In this document: positions 15,227 to 22,566 of the stretch, piece by piece
How the letters are laid out: every line of letters starts with the position of its first letter
Position numbering within the stretch: the first letter of the stretch is position 1
Source: CAZIOH01 sp964540815
Lineage (GTDB): Bacteria; Myxococcota_A; Polyangia; Fen-1088
NCBI GenBank assembly: GCA_964540815.1
Contig: CAZIOH010000103.1
Coordinates: 1-23,324 of the forward strand
Direction: 5' to 3'
Length of the DNA stretch: 23,324 bases
Notes under the pieces: generated by a model
What the model was told of the DNA's origin: nothing
Database searches by the model: none
What the model saw: only the letters and a program-made list of their open reading frames with translations
Made by a program: the position numbers and the translations under genes

Positions 15227-16522
15227 GGACTGGCTCGCGCGAACCAGCCTGCGAACGTGCTTCTTGCCTGCGTGCAACAACGTTCCGGCCTCTGGCACGT
15301 CTTGCGGTGTCAGCACGTCGTCGATGGTCGTGATCTTGCGGTCGCCCACCCGCACGCCCCCCTGCTCGACCAGCCGTCGGGCCGCGCTCTTCGAAGGGGC
15401 GAGGCCCGACTCGGCCAGCAGGTCCACGATCTTGTACCCCGGCGCCTCGGCCAGCCGCTCCGAGGTGATCGCGACGGTGGGAAGGCTGGCGTGCGCTCCG
15501 TTGCCCGCCCCATCATCGCCGGGGCGCCCGCCGCCCCCGAAGGCCGCCCGCGCCGCCGCGTCCGCCTGCTCGGCGGCCTCTTCGCCGTGGACCACGCGGG
15601 TGACCGAGCGCGCGAGCAGGCGCTTGGCATCGCGCAGCGCCGCCCCCTCGGCGGCCTCGAAGGCGGCGATGGTCTCGAGCGGCTCGAACGTCAGCAGCTT
15701 GAGGAAGCGCACCACGTCGCGGTCGTCGACGTTCACGAAGTACTGGAACAGCTCGAACGGCGAGGTCAGGGCCGGATCCAGCCAGACCGCGCCGGCGGCG
15801 GTCTTGCCCATCTTGGCCCCGGATGCGGTGGTCAGCAGCGGGAAGGTGAGACCGAAGGTCTCGGTCTGCCGCATCCGCCGGATGAGATCGATTCCCGCCA
15901 CCACGTTCCCCCACTGGTCGTCGCCGCCGATCTGCAGCCCGCATCCGTAGCGGTCGCGCAGCACCAGAAAGTCATAAGCCTGCAGGAGCTGGTAGTTGAA
16001 CTCGATGAACGAGAGGCCCTTTTCCAGTCGCAATTTGTACGCCTCGGCGGCCAGCATCCGGTTCACGCTGAAGTGCCGGCCGACGTCCCGCAAGAACTCC
16101 AGGTAGTTGAGCGGCAGCAGCCACTCGGCGTTGTCGATCACCACCGCGTCCGGGCTGTCCGCCACGAAGCGGCGCACCTGGGGCTCGATGCGTGCGCGAT
16201 TCTGCTGGATGGACTCCTGGGTGAGCATCGGCCGCAGCTCGGTCTTGCCGCTCGGATCCCCGACCATGGTGGTCCCGCCACCCAGCACCGCGATCGGGCG
16301 GTGCCCGCCCCGCGTCAGCCAGGCCATCGCCATGAGGGGCACCAGGCTCCCGACGTGCAGGCTGGCGGCGGTCGGGTCGAAGCCACAGTAGAACGTGACC
16401 CTCCCCACTCCCAGCCGCTCGCCCAGGCCCGCCTCGTCGCTGATTTGCTGGACGAAGCCACGGGCGCGGAGCGTGGTCAGGACGTTCGCCGGGGGCGGAT
16501 TGGGCTGGGTCGGCGTCGACAT
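15206..16522 (-). CDS. tyrS: Tyrosyl-tRNA synthetase
   Basis: This 438-residue class I enzyme charges tRNA-Tyr. Visible motifs are FYCGFDPTAASLHVGSLVPL with the HIGH-type HVGS (56-59), LGGGTTMVGDPSGKT, FNYQLLQAYDF, GCGLQIGGDDQWGN, and AKMGKTAAGAVWLD with the KMSKS-type KMGKT (237-241), as in the E. coli-type TyrS. A C-terminal S4 RNA-binding domain follows (about 372-430: SKSAARRLVEQGGVRVGDRKI). A Gly-rich loop (about 340-356) lies between the catalytic and S4 parts. ATG 16522 starts the protein and lacks a Shine-Dalgarno; a TATACT box ends 8 nt before it, which would give a nearly leaderless mRNA. It is transcribed divergently from the small Cys-rich gene and is the last gene before the repeat-rich intergenic region. 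Confidence 0.97.
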   Translation of the reverse strand: MSTPTQPNPPPANVLTTLRARGFVQQISDEAGLGERLGVGRVTFYCGFDPTAASLHVGSLVPLMAMAWLTRGGHRPIAVLGGGTTMVGDPSGKTELRPMLTQESIQQNRARIEPQVRRFVADSPDAVVIDNAEWLLPLNYLEFLRDVGRHFSVNRMLAAEAYKLRLEKGLSFIEFNYQLLQAYDFLVLRDRYGCGLQIGGDDQWGNVVAGIDLIRRMRQTETFGLTFPLLTTASGAKMGKTAAGAVWLDPALTSPFELFQYFVNVDDRDVVRFLKLLTFEPLETIAAFEAAEGAALRDAKRLLARSVTRVVHGEEAAEQADAAARAAFGGGGRPGDDGAGNGAHASLPTVAITSERLAEAPGYKIVDLLAESGLAPSKSAARRLVEQGGVRVGDRKITTIDDVLTPQDVPEAGTLLHAGKKHVRRLVRASQSPGTVNS

Positions 16523-16530
16523 GGGCCGTC

Positions 16531-16536
16531 AGTATA
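16531..16536 (-). promoter_or_regulatory. Candidate -10 box of tyrS (leaderless transcript)
   Basis: TATACT on the minus strand (16536-16531) lies 8 nt before ATG 16522, so initiation about 7-8 nt downstream would fall on or beside the start codon. No clear -35 box is visible. This fits the absence of a Shine-Dalgarno. Confidence 0.35.
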
Positions 16537-16602
16537 TGCATCCGGCCGCCCGCGGCGAGGCCGCCCCCCGTCGAGCACCCGCGCCGTTTCGAGGCGAGCT
16601 GC

Positions 16603-16608
16603 TAGAAT
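16603..16608 (+). promoter_or_regulatory. Candidate -10 box of the small Cys-rich gene
   Basis: TAGAAT (16603-16608) is 5 nt before ATG 16614. Initiation 6-8 nt downstream would give a leaderless mRNA, mirroring tyrS. There is no convincing -35 and no Shine-Dalgarno. Confidence 0.25.
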
Positions 16609-16613
16609 CGGCG

Positions 16614-17099
16614 ATGGTCCCCCGCTTGCCGGGTGGATGGCTCGATTTTCTGTCGCGAGAGAAAGGCGAACCCTTGGACCCTGAACCTGCCTTGGCTCCC
16701 TGTCCCTGTTCCCAGCGCGCCAGCTGGGCGCGCGTCGACGACGACTCCGTCATGCAATGGCCGGTCATCGAGCTGGCCGAGTGGGAGGAGCTCCGGGCCT
16801 GCCCGGACTGCGGGCGGGTGTGGCTGGCGGTGTGGCCCGAGGACGTGGAGGGGGGGATGGTGCTCTGCCGCCCGCTGCCCATCGGTGCGCAGCGTCTGCG
16901 GGACATCGACCGCGCCAGCAGCCTGCGTGGCTTCTGCCTGGCCCGCCTCGAGGAGCACCTCGGGACCCTCGACGAGAAGACCGGCAACTGCCGCAAGGTG
17001 GGCTGCTTCGGAAAGCGCATCGCCGCCACCCGCTACTGCGTCGAGCACAACATCGCCGAGCGCTTCGGTCGCCACCTGGCCCGCCTCGCCCCCCGATGA
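16614..17099 (+). CDS. Small Cys-rich (possible zinc-binding) protein, unknown
   Basis: This 161-residue protein is of no family I recognise. Cysteines occur as CPC (residues 29-31), CPDCG (about 59-63, a zinc-ribbon knuckle form), a lone Cys in MVLC, a Cys in RGFC, NCRKVGC (about 127-133) and RYCVEHN near the C-terminus. These could coordinate one or two zinc ions. There are no signal peptide or membrane helices, so it is probably cytosolic. I chose ATG 16614 because upstream codons in frame overlap tyrS on the other strand and have a different character; the 91-bp gap to tyrS would hold both promoters. It ends 12 bp from the convergent PIN-PhoH stop. Two halves, each with Trp/Glu-rich segments (VIELAEWEELRAC; RVWLAVWPEDV), hint at a ribbon plus helical domain. 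Confidence 0.75.
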   Translation: MVPRLPGGWLDFLSREKGEPLDPEPALAPCPCSQRASWARVDDDSVMQWPVIELAEWEELRACPDCGRVWLAVWPEDVEGGMVLCRPLPIGAQRLRDIDRASSLRGFCLARLEEHLGTLDEKTGNCRKVGCFGKRIAATRYCVEHNIAERFGRHLARLAPR

Positions 17100-17111
17100 T
17101 CGGCGCGCGGG

Positions 17112-18440
17112 TCAGAGCAGGTTCGACGCGAGCTCGGCCAGCGCGGAGCGCTCCCCCTTGCTCAGGGTCACGTGCCCCGAGACGGTCTCCCCCTTGAACT
17201 TCTCGACGATGGTGGTGAGCCCGTTGGAGGTCGCGTCCACGTAGGGGTTGTCGATCTGATAGGGGTCTCCGGTCAGCACGATCTTGGTCGACTCTCCCAC
17301 CCGCGTGATGATGGTCTTGACCTCGTGGGGCGTGAGGTTCTGCGCCTCGTCGACGATGATGAACTGGTTCGGGATCGAGCGTCCCCGGATGTAGGTCAGC
17401 GGTTCGATCTCGATGAAGCCCATGTCGATGAGCTCGTGGTGGCTGCGTCCCCCGCTCTTGCGATCGGCCTTGCCGGGTTGCTTGGACAGGCCCATCAGGT
17501 ACTCGACGTTGTCGTAGATGGGCTGCATCCATGGGTTCAGCTTCTGCTCGAGATCACCTGGCAGGTACCCGACGTCCCGCCCGAGCGGAAAGATCGGTCG
17601 ACTGACCAGCAGCTTCGAGTAGGTGGTCTCCTCGACCACCTTCTGCAGCCCGGCGGCCAGCGCCAGCATGGTCTTGCCGGTGCCCGCCTTGCCGACCAGG
17701 GTCACCAGCTTGACGTCGTCCGCCAGGAGCAGGTCGAGCGCGCAGTGTTGCTCCTTGTTCCGCGGCCGGATGCCCCACACCCCCTCGCGGATCTTGCGGA
17801 GCTGCACCAGCTTTCCGAGGTTCTTGTCGAAGCGTCCGAGCGCGCTGTGCGACGGGCTCTCGGTGTCTCGCAGGAGCACGTACTGGTTGGCGCGCAGATC
17901 CGCCTGGGTCAGATCGAGGGTGCCCTGCGAGAAGAACCCGTCCACGTCCGCCCCACTCACGGCGAGCTCACACATCCCCGAGTACAGCTCCTCCATGCTC
18001 ACCCGCTGGTCGGCCTCGAAGTCCACCGCGGTCAGGCCGAGGGAATCCGCGCGGATCCTCAGGTTCACGTCCTTGGTGACGAAGACCGTCGGGTCTTGCG
18101 GGTGCGCGTTCCGGATGTCCACCGCGACCATCAGGATCAGGTAGTCGGCCACCTGGCTCTCGCGCAGGGTGCGGGGGATGGTCCGCTCGGCGGTCGCGAC
18201 GCGCAGCCGGCCGCCCCCGGGCAGGGGTGCCCCCTCCGCCAGCGAGCGCGCCTGGCTGCGCAGCTTGTCGAGAATTCGGGACAATTCTCGGGCATTTCGC
18301 CCGCGCTCCGACGCCTCCTTCTTGAACTGATCCACCTCCTCGAGGACGAAGATGGGGATGATGACCTCGTTGTCGGCGAACTCGAAGACCGCCAGCGGAT
18401 CGTGCAGCAGAACGTTGGTGTCGAGGACGAAGTGTTTCAC
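17112..18440 (-). CDS. phoH: PIN domain-PhoH ATPase fusion (PhoH2 type)
   Basis: This 442-residue protein has an N-terminal PIN ribonuclease domain (1 to about 145; acidic residues Asp7 in LDTNVLLHDP, Glu34-35 in VLEEVDQF, Asp99 and Asp124 in VFVTKDVNLR) joined to a PhoH P-loop ATPase. Walker A is GKAGTGKT (250-257) and Walker B is IIVDEAQN (361-368), followed by VGESTKIVLTGDPYQID with the sensor region. PhoH2 proteins of this plan are reported as RNA helicase/ribonucleases, and all the key residues are present. GTG 18440 is the start, with GGTGAG upstream at reasonable spacing. The minus-strand cyclophilin gene lies 135 bp upstream; that gap contains a GGGGG/CCCCC hairpin (18503-18521) and nothing else I recognise. 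No toxin-antitoxin partner is adjacent, so this is a stand-alone house-keeping form. Confidence 0.95.
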   Translation of the reverse strand: MKHFVLDTNVLLHDPLAVFEFADNEVIIPIFVLEEVDQFKKEASERGRNARELSRILDKLRSQARSLAEGAPLPGGGRLRVATAERTIPRTLRESQVADYLILMVAVDIRNAHPQDPTVFVTKDVNLRIRADSLGLTAVDFEADQRVSMEELYSGMCELAVSGADVDGFFSQGTLDLTQADLRANQYVLLRDTESPSHSALGRFDKNLGKLVQLRKIREGVWGIRPRNKEQHCALDLLLADDVKLVTLVGKAGTGKTMLALAAGLQKVVEETTYSKLLVSRPIFPLGRDVGYLPGDLEQKLNPWMQPIYDNVEYLMGLSKQPGKADRKSGGRSHHELIDMGFIEIEPLTYIRGRSIPNQFIIVDEAQNLTPHEVKTIITRVGESTKIVLTGDPYQIDNPYVDATSNGLTTIVEKFKGETVSGHVTLSKGERSALAELASNLL

Positions 18441-18502
18441 GAATCACTCACCCGAAGGCTGCGGATCGCGGTCGACTCGCATCCGGTTCGGCGCCGGCAA
18501 GT

Positions 18503-18521
18503 GGGGGCCGAGTGGACCCCC
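18503..18521 (-). terminator. Weak GC hairpin between cyclophilin and PIN-PhoH genes
   Basis: GGGGG (18503-18507) and CCCCC (18517-18521) with a 9-nt loop, downstream of the cyclophilin gene on the minus strand. No U-tract. It is a possible terminator only. Confidence 0.2.
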
Positions 18522-18575
18522 GGGTGGACGATGATGGAATGAAGACGGACAGGGCAGGACAGGAGGGCGGGGCGG

Positions 18576-19394
18576 TCAGGGCTTCCCGCCGCCGGGCGCG
18601 GCGGCCGGTGCCTTGGCCTTGGCCGCGGCTCCCTTGCCGGGCTTGGCGTGCGAGACGATCACCTTCTTGATCACCACGTCCTCGACGGGCTTGTCGCGTG
18701 GTCCGGTCTTCACGCGGGCAATCTCCCCCACCAGCGCCACCGGCTCGCAGGCCCCGAAGATCGTGTGGCGTCCGGTCAAGTGCTCGGGCGTCCCCTCGGT
18801 GACGAAGAACTGAGAGCCGTTGGTGGCCGGGCCCGCGTTGGCCATGGCGAGCAAGCCGGGCTTGTCGAACTTGAGCTCGGGGACGATCTCGTCTTGAAAC
18901 CGGTAGCCGGGGTTGCCCGTGCCGAGGCCCAGCGGATCGCCGCCCTGGATCATGAACCCCGGGATCACCCGGTGAAAGATCAGCCCGTCGTAGAATGGCT
19001 TCTTCTGGACCCACTTCTGGGTCTTGGGATCGAGCCAGGCGCGCTTTCCGGTGGCGAGCCCCACGAAGTTGGCCACCGTGACCGGAGCCTGCTTGTCGAA
19101 GAGCTCACAGGTGAGCTTCCCCTTCGAGGTCTCGATGACCGCCTGCAGGGGGCCCGCCGCTGGACCAGGCAGGCCCTTGGTGGCCTCGGCCAGCGTGAAG
19201 TTGCCGTGGTTCGGATCGCCCTCGTCGGCCCGGGCCGGGGCGGACGAAGCGCCCGCCAGGGCGAAGAGGCCGAGCAGCGCCGACCAGCCCGTCGGACGAA
19301 GCCAAGTCAGACGAAGCGAGGTCAGACGAAGCGAAGTCAGACGACGTGAAATCAGACCACGTGAAGCCGAAGAACGGTATGTGCGTGAGGTCAT
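18576..19394 (-). CDS. Secreted cyclophilin-type peptidyl-prolyl isomerase
   Basis: This 272-residue cyclophilin catalyses cis-trans isomerisation of X-Pro bonds, probably in the periplasm. ATG 19394 has GAGGAGG 10 nt upstream. The N-terminus is unusual: an Arg-rich run made of LTSLR pentapeptide repeats (about 15-33), then a hydrophobic segment GWSALLGLFALAG and a cleavage-like APARA (51-55). The isomerase domain begins near residue 83 (LQAVIETSKGKLTCELFD) and shows PVTVANFVGLATG, FYDGLIFHRVIPGFMIQGGDP (catalytic Arg142), MANAGPATNGSQFFVT and HLTGRHTIFG. The C-terminal about 25 residues are Lys/Ala/Pro-rich. Frame upstream of 19394 is Arg/Gly-rich shadow. An alternative reading is that the Arg-rich leader is trimmed by a later start, but no in-frame Met follows. 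Confidence 0.93.
   Translation of the reverse strand: MTSRTYRSSASRGLISRRLTSLRLTSLRLTWLRPTGWSALLGLFALAGASSAPARADEGDPNHGNFTLAEATKGLPGPAAGPLQAVIETSKGKLTCELFDKQAPVTVANFVGLATGKRAWLDPKTQKWVQKKPFYDGLIFHRVIPGFMIQGGDPLGLGTGNPGYRFQDEIVPELKFDKPGLLAMANAGPATNGSQFFVTEGTPEHLTGRHTIFGACEPVALVGEIARVKTGPRDKPVEDVVIKKVIVSHAKPGKGAAAKAKAPAAAPGGGKP
19295..19369 (-). repeat. Five degenerate 15-bp repeats in the cyclophilin signal peptide
   Basis: The plus-strand units are GACGAAGCCAAGTCA, GACGAAGCGAGGTCA, GACGAAGCGAAGTCA, GACGACGTGAAATCA and GACCACGTGAAGCCG, back to back. The two central ones differ by one base. They encode the pentapeptide repeat LTSLR in the cyclophilin N-region. Confidence 0.85.
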
Positions 19395-19551
19395 CTTTTC
19401 GGGTCCTCCTCGAACGGAATGGTTTCGGTCACCAAACAACATTTTCGCGACGCGGGTGCAACCACCGCCTCGGCCTCCTTCGCACGCCCGGCCGCGGCGG
19501 CGGCGCCATGCTAACCCAAACCGGGCGGGAGGCATCTACCTCGATCTCGAA

Positions 19552-19582
19552 AGGCGCGATCGATCGCGCCGATCCCCCGGGG
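19552..19582 (-). terminator. Palindromic terminator downstream of the DUF192 gene
   Basis: GGCGCGATC/GATCGCGCC (19552-19569) is a perfect 18-bp palindrome, able to form GGCGCGA-TCGA-TCGCGCC; on the minus strand it is followed by TTT. CCCCCGGGGG (19573-19582) lies beside it. They sit 43 bp after the DUF192 stop. The rest of the 19395-19624 gap has the cyclophilin Shine-Dalgarno and no gene. Confidence 0.5.
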
Positions 19583-19624
19583 GAGGCGAGCAAGGAGGAC
19601 CGGCGGCCCAGAGATCCGCCGGGC

Positions 19625-20146
19625 TCAGTTGGGGAGCTGGTCGACCTCGATGTCGCGGAACTCGACCTTGGTCCCGGGCGCGATCCCGAGACGGCGCGTG
19701 AGCCCCCCCACCACCTCCAGCACGAACCGAGAGTCGCCGTCGACCCGCCTGGGCGTCTCGGTCTCGGGGACGGCCTCCTCGACCACCCCGAGCACGTGCT
19801 GGCTCTCGTCGATGAAGAGCATGTCGAGCGGAATGAAGGTGTTCTTCATCCAGAAGGTGAGCGGCGCGGATCGCGGGAAGATGAACAGCATTCCCGCGTC
19901 CGCGTCGAGGTGGTTGCGGAACATGAGGCCGCGTTCGTGCTCGGCCTCGGTGCGAGCGACCTCGACCCGGATCGGGATCACCCGCTGCCCGGCGTGGAGC
20001 AGGACCGCCGGACGCGCCTCGGTGGAGGCGGCCAGGGACGACGAGGAGGTGACGGATTGGGCGGGTCCCGAGCGTCCATTCCGACACGCTCCGGCTGCGA
20101 CCAGCCAGCTCAGCGCCAAGGCCAGGCCAATCCCACGGGAAGTCAT
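19625..20146 (-). CDS. DUF192 family lipoprotein
   Basis: This is a 173-residue protein. The N-terminus MTSRGIGLALALSWLVAAGAC looks like a lipoprotein signal peptide with Cys21 as the lipidated residue, followed by a Ser/Ala-rich linker. The DUF192 domain spans about residues 50-173, with VEVARTEAEHERGLMFRNHL, AGMLFIFPR, TFWMKNTFIPLDMLFID and FVLEVVGGLTRRLGI, all typical. The family's biochemical role is not established; it is often a single-domain exported protein. It begins at ATG 20146, 17 bp from the divergent hemD start, with no clear Shine-Dalgarno and a GATAAC box 11 nt before the start. It ends 230 bp before the cyclophilin gene, with a palindromic terminator between. Confidence 0.92.
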   Translation of the reverse strand: MTSRGIGLALALSWLVAAGACRNGRSGPAQSVTSSSSLAASTEARPAVLLHAGQRVIPIRVEVARTEAEHERGLMFRNHLDADAGMLFIFPRSAPLTFWMKNTFIPLDMLFIDESQHVLGVVEEAVPETETPRRVDGDSRFVLEVVGGLTRRLGIAPGTKVEFRDIEVDQLPN

Positions 20147-20163
20147 CGGTCGGTCAGGTTATC

Positions 20164-21126
20164 ATGTCGATGTTCCGGGGACGCTCCGGCGGCCTTCCGG
20201 GCGCTGCCATGGATTCGCCTTCGATACCCCGTCCGCCCCATCGACCTGGCGATCACGGAGCGGCCCTTCCTCCGCTGGCGGGGCTGCGGGTGCTGGTCAC
20301 GCGTCCGGTCGAACAGGGCCGCGCGCTGCTGGACGCGGTCGAGCAGGCGGGCGGCGTGCCGCTTCCATACCCGACCATCGCTGTCGGACCTCCGCCGTCG
20401 TGGGCGGCATTTGATGCCGCCGTGGCGCCCTTTGGCGTCGCCCGGTCGAGGTCCGGGTCCTCCTCGCCTGGGTCGTACGACTGGGTCGTGTTCACCAGCC
20501 CCTCGGCGGTCCGCGCGGCCCTGGCGCGCTCCCCGGTGCTGCGGGACCACCTGCGCGCCGGTGCGCCGAAGGCCGCCGCCGTCGGTCCCGAGACCGCGCG
20601 CGCCCTCGAGAGCCACGGGATCCGCGTGGAGTGCGTCCCGGAAGATCGCCAGGCCAATCAAGAGGGCCTGGTCGCGCGCCTGCTGGCGAAGCCTGGTGGT
20701 GTGGGCCCCGCCGAGGCCGCGGCGGCCGGGGGAGGGGGACTGCGGATCTTGTTTCCCCAGGCCGTGGGTGGCCGGGCGCTGTTCAGCCAGGAGCTCCGCG
20801 CGCGCGGAGCCACGGTCGACGTGGTGGCGGTGTCGAAAACCCTGCCGCTCGCGCTCGACTCGCCCCCTCCTGCTTTTCACCTTGCCATCTTCGCCAGTCC
20901 ATCGGCCCTGCGGGCCTTCCTGGCGGCCTGGTCACCGGCGGGGCTCGAGGGAAGAGCCATCGCCACCATCGGTCCGACCACCGCGGCCGCGGTGCGCGAC
21001 GCCGGCCTCGAGCCGCACGTGGTCGCTCCCGCTCCGTCCGTGGAGTCGATCCTCGAGGCCGTGATCGAAGGTGCGGGCCGCATCTCGGCGATCTCCGGCT
21101 GGAGACCACCAGAGGCCCCGCCCTGA
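20164..21126 (+). CDS. hemD: Uroporphyrinogen-III synthase
   Basis: This 320-residue enzyme closes hydroxymethylbilane into uroporphyrinogen III. HemD is poorly conserved, but the bilobed pattern is present: LAGLRVLVTRPVEQGRALLDAVEQ (about 38-61), YDWVVFTSPSAVRAAL, AAVGPETARALESHGI, LRILFPQAVGGRALFSQEL and VDVVAVSKTLPL, then FHLAIFASPSALRAF, ATIGPTTAAAVRDAGLEPHVVA and PSVESILEAV. The domain starts near residue 38, so ATG 20164 (weak AGG upstream) leaves a Pro-rich extension; ATG 20209 is an alternative start. A Ser/Gly-rich insert lies near 94-107. hemB lies downstream on the same strand with a candidate small ORF between them, consistent with a tetrapyrrole gene group. hemC and hemA are not in the window. 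Confidence 0.92.
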   Translation: MSMFRGRSGGLPGAAMDSPSIPRPPHRPGDHGAALPPLAGLRVLVTRPVEQGRALLDAVEQAGGVPLPYPTIAVGPPPSWAAFDAAVAPFGVARSRSGSSSPGSYDWVVFTSPSAVRAALARSPVLRDHLRAGAPKAAAVGPETARALESHGIRVECVPEDRQANQEGLVARLLAKPGGVGPAEAAAAGGGGLRILFPQAVGGRALFSQELRARGATVDVVAVSKTLPLALDSPPPAFHLAIFASPSALRAFLAAWSPAGLEGRAIATIGPTTAAAVRDAGLEPHVVAPAPSVESILEAVIEGAGRISAISGWRPPEAPP

Positions 21127-21154
21127 TGCGCGACGGACGGAAGACACTGTCAGT

Positions 21155-21160
21155 AGGAGG
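21155..21160 (+). promoter_or_regulatory. Perfect Shine-Dalgarno for a small ORF
   Basis: AGGAGG, 6 nt before ATG 21167. This is the best-matched ribosome binding site I noticed in the window and is what makes the following small ORF credible. Confidence 0.6.
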
Positions 21161-21166
21161 ATTCGA

Positions 21167-21271
21167 ATGCTGTCGGAGTTAGCCCCACTCGGACTCGGAC
21201 TCGGACTCGGACTCGGACTCGGACTCTCTGGATCCGCCCAGCATGGGTAGAATTTTCCGAAAGAACGTAAG
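21167..21271 (+). CDS. Candidate 34-residue peptide with (Gly-Leu)6 repeat
   Basis: ATG 21167 to TAA 21269-21271. The protein starts MLSELAPL, continues as six Gly-Leu dipeptides (residues 9-20) and ends SGSAQAWVEFSERT. The Gly-Leu run is hydrophobic but at about 15 residues is short for a transmembrane helix. The repeat is encoded by the GGACTC hexamer array, so unit changes would alter length without shifting frame. Support is the AGGAGG site; against it are its length, the repeat origin, and my inability to test conservation. It lies 40 bp after the hemD stop and 99 bp before hemB, so it could instead be a leader peptide or chance. Confidence 0.4.
21187..21226 (+). repeat. GGACTC hexanucleotide array
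   Basis: ACTC followed by six uninterrupted GGACTC units between hemD and hemB. The rest of the 21127-21370 gap holds the candidate small ORF, a TAGAAT box (21249-21254) and a TTGACA (21274-21279) that I could not pair with a -10 box. Confidence 0.97.
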
Positions 21272-21370
21272 ATTGACACAAGCACGCCGGGCGCCGCGGA
21301 CACCGTTCCCCACTCTCCGGGTTGGCGCCGAGCGGCCCGGTGTTTCAGAACTCAAACAAAGGCGACCCGC

Positions 21371-22351
21371 ATGTCCTTCCCCGAAACCCGTCCTCGCCGC
21401 CTGCGGCGATCCTCTTCCCTGCGTCGGATGGTGCGCGAGACCACGCTCTCCGCGAACACCTTCATGGCACCGCTCTTCGTCGCACCGGGGAACACCCCGC
21501 GGCTCGAGATTAGCTCGCTTCCTGGGCAGTTCCACTTCTCGGTGGCCGAGGTGGCCCGGGAGGCCTCCGAGCTCTTCGAGCTCGGGGTTCCCTCGGTGAT
21601 CCTCTTCGGCTTGCCCGAGAAGAAGGACGAGGTGGGGAGCGAGGCCTGGCACAACGACGGCGTGGTTCAGCGGGCCATTCGCGGAATCAAGCGGACGGTT
21701 CCCGAGATGACCGTGGCGGTCGACACCTGCTTTTGCGAGTACACCACCCACGGCCACTGCGGGATCGTCGTCGACGGTCGCGTCGACAACGACGCCACGC
21801 TCGAGAACCTCGGCCGCCTGGCGCTCTCCTATGCCCGGGCCGGTGCCGACCTGATCGCGCCCTCCGGGATGATGGACGGCGCGGTGGGCTTCATTCGCGA
21901 GAGCCTCGATGAGGAGGATCTCGACGAGGTGGGGATCCTGGCCTACGCGGCCAAGTATGCCTCCGCGTACTACGGACCCTTCCGGGTCGCGGTGGATTCC
22001 ACCCCGGCGTTCGGCGATCGGCAGGGCTACCAGATGGACCCCGCCAACCTGCGGGAGGCGGTCCGGGAGGTGGCCGCGGACATCGAGGAGGGCGCCGACA
22101 TCGTGATGGTCAAGCCGGCCCTCGCCTACCTGGACGTGGTGGCGGAGATTCGCCGGGAGTTCGACCTCCCGGTCGCCGCCTACAACGTCTCGGGGGAGTA
22201 CGCCATGCTGAAGGCCGGCGCCGAGCGGGGCTGGCTGGATCACGACCGCGTCATGCTCGAGAACCTGCTCGCCATGCGTCGCGCCGGGGCCGATATCATC
22301 CTCACGTACCACGCAAAGGAAGCCGCTCGCCTGCTTGCAAAGCGCGCATAG
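21371..22351 (+). CDS. hemB: Delta-aminolevulinic acid dehydratase (porphobilinogen synthase)
   Basis: This 326-residue enzyme condenses two 5-aminolevulinate molecules to porphobilinogen. The zinc site is intact: DTCFCEYTTHGHCG with Cys120, Cys122 and Cys130, as in the E. coli Zn-dependent type. The two active-site lysines are Lys195 (AYAAKYASAYYGPFR) and Lys248 (VMVKPAL). Other landmarks are RMVRETTLSANTFMAPLFV, GVPSVILFG, APSGMMDGAVGFIR and AAYNVSGEYAML. Full length, no gaps. ATG 21371 has AAAGG about 8 nt upstream. It follows hemD on the same strand and precedes the rRNA promoter region. Confidence 0.97.
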   Translation: MSFPETRPRRLRRSSSLRRMVRETTLSANTFMAPLFVAPGNTPRLEISSLPGQFHFSVAEVAREASELFELGVPSVILFGLPEKKDEVGSEAWHNDGVVQRAIRGIKRTVPEMTVAVDTCFCEYTTHGHCGIVVDGRVDNDATLENLGRLALSYARAGADLIAPSGMMDGAVGFIRESLDEEDLDEVGILAYAAKYASAYYGPFRVAVDSTPAFGDRQGYQMDPANLREAVREVAADIEEGADIVMVKPALAYLDVVAEIRREFDLPVAAYNVSGEYAMLKAGAERGWLDHDRVMLENLLAMRRAGADIILTYHAKEAARLLAKRA

Positions 22352-22464
22352 CTTTCCGGTCGGCTCCGGGCACTCCCGCCGCGCGGCCTTTGCCCGACCC
22401 AGTCCGGGGCCCTCCGAGACGGGGGAAGAACCGCCGGGGACACCCTCGGGAGGGCAGGCGAACC

Positions 22465-22496
22465 TTCACAAGATCATGCGAAATCGTGAATGATCT
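22465..22496. repeat. Interleaved inverted repeats upstream of the rRNA gene
   Basis: TTCAC (22465-22469)/GTGAA (22486-22490) and AGATCA (22471-22476)/TGATCT (22491-22496) interlock. Both arms cannot pair at once, so this looks more like a protein-binding site than an RNA hairpin. Role unknown. The preceding stretch 22352-22464 shows nothing else I recognise. Confidence 0.3.
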
Positions 22497-22538
22497 CCGA
22501 AGGGTTCACTCAAACGAAACTTTGTCGACACTTAGCCC

Positions 22539-22566
22539 TTGCCGAACAGAAAAGTTCAGGCATTAT
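22539..22566 (+). promoter_or_regulatory. Candidate distal rRNA promoter (P1)
   Basis: TTGCCG (22539-22544), 16-bp spacer, CATTAT (22561-22566), 4 of 6 at each box. An inverted repeat GTTCAGG (22554-22560)/CCTGAAC (22575-22581) flanks the -10 box and likely start site, an operator-like position. Confidence 0.4.

Noticed and set aside
17112..18440. PIN domain as a toxin of a toxin-antitoxin pair
   Set aside because: It is fused to a PhoH ATPase and has no adjacent antitoxin-sized gene on the same strand.
21125..21181. 18-codon frame overlapping the hemD stop (TGATG)
   Set aside because: Very short, no Shine-Dalgarno of its own, and the AGGAGG-served ATG 21167 in another frame is more credible.
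21274..21279. TTGACA as a hemB -35 box
   Set aside because: No acceptable -10 box lies 15-19 bp downstream; the region there is GC-rich.
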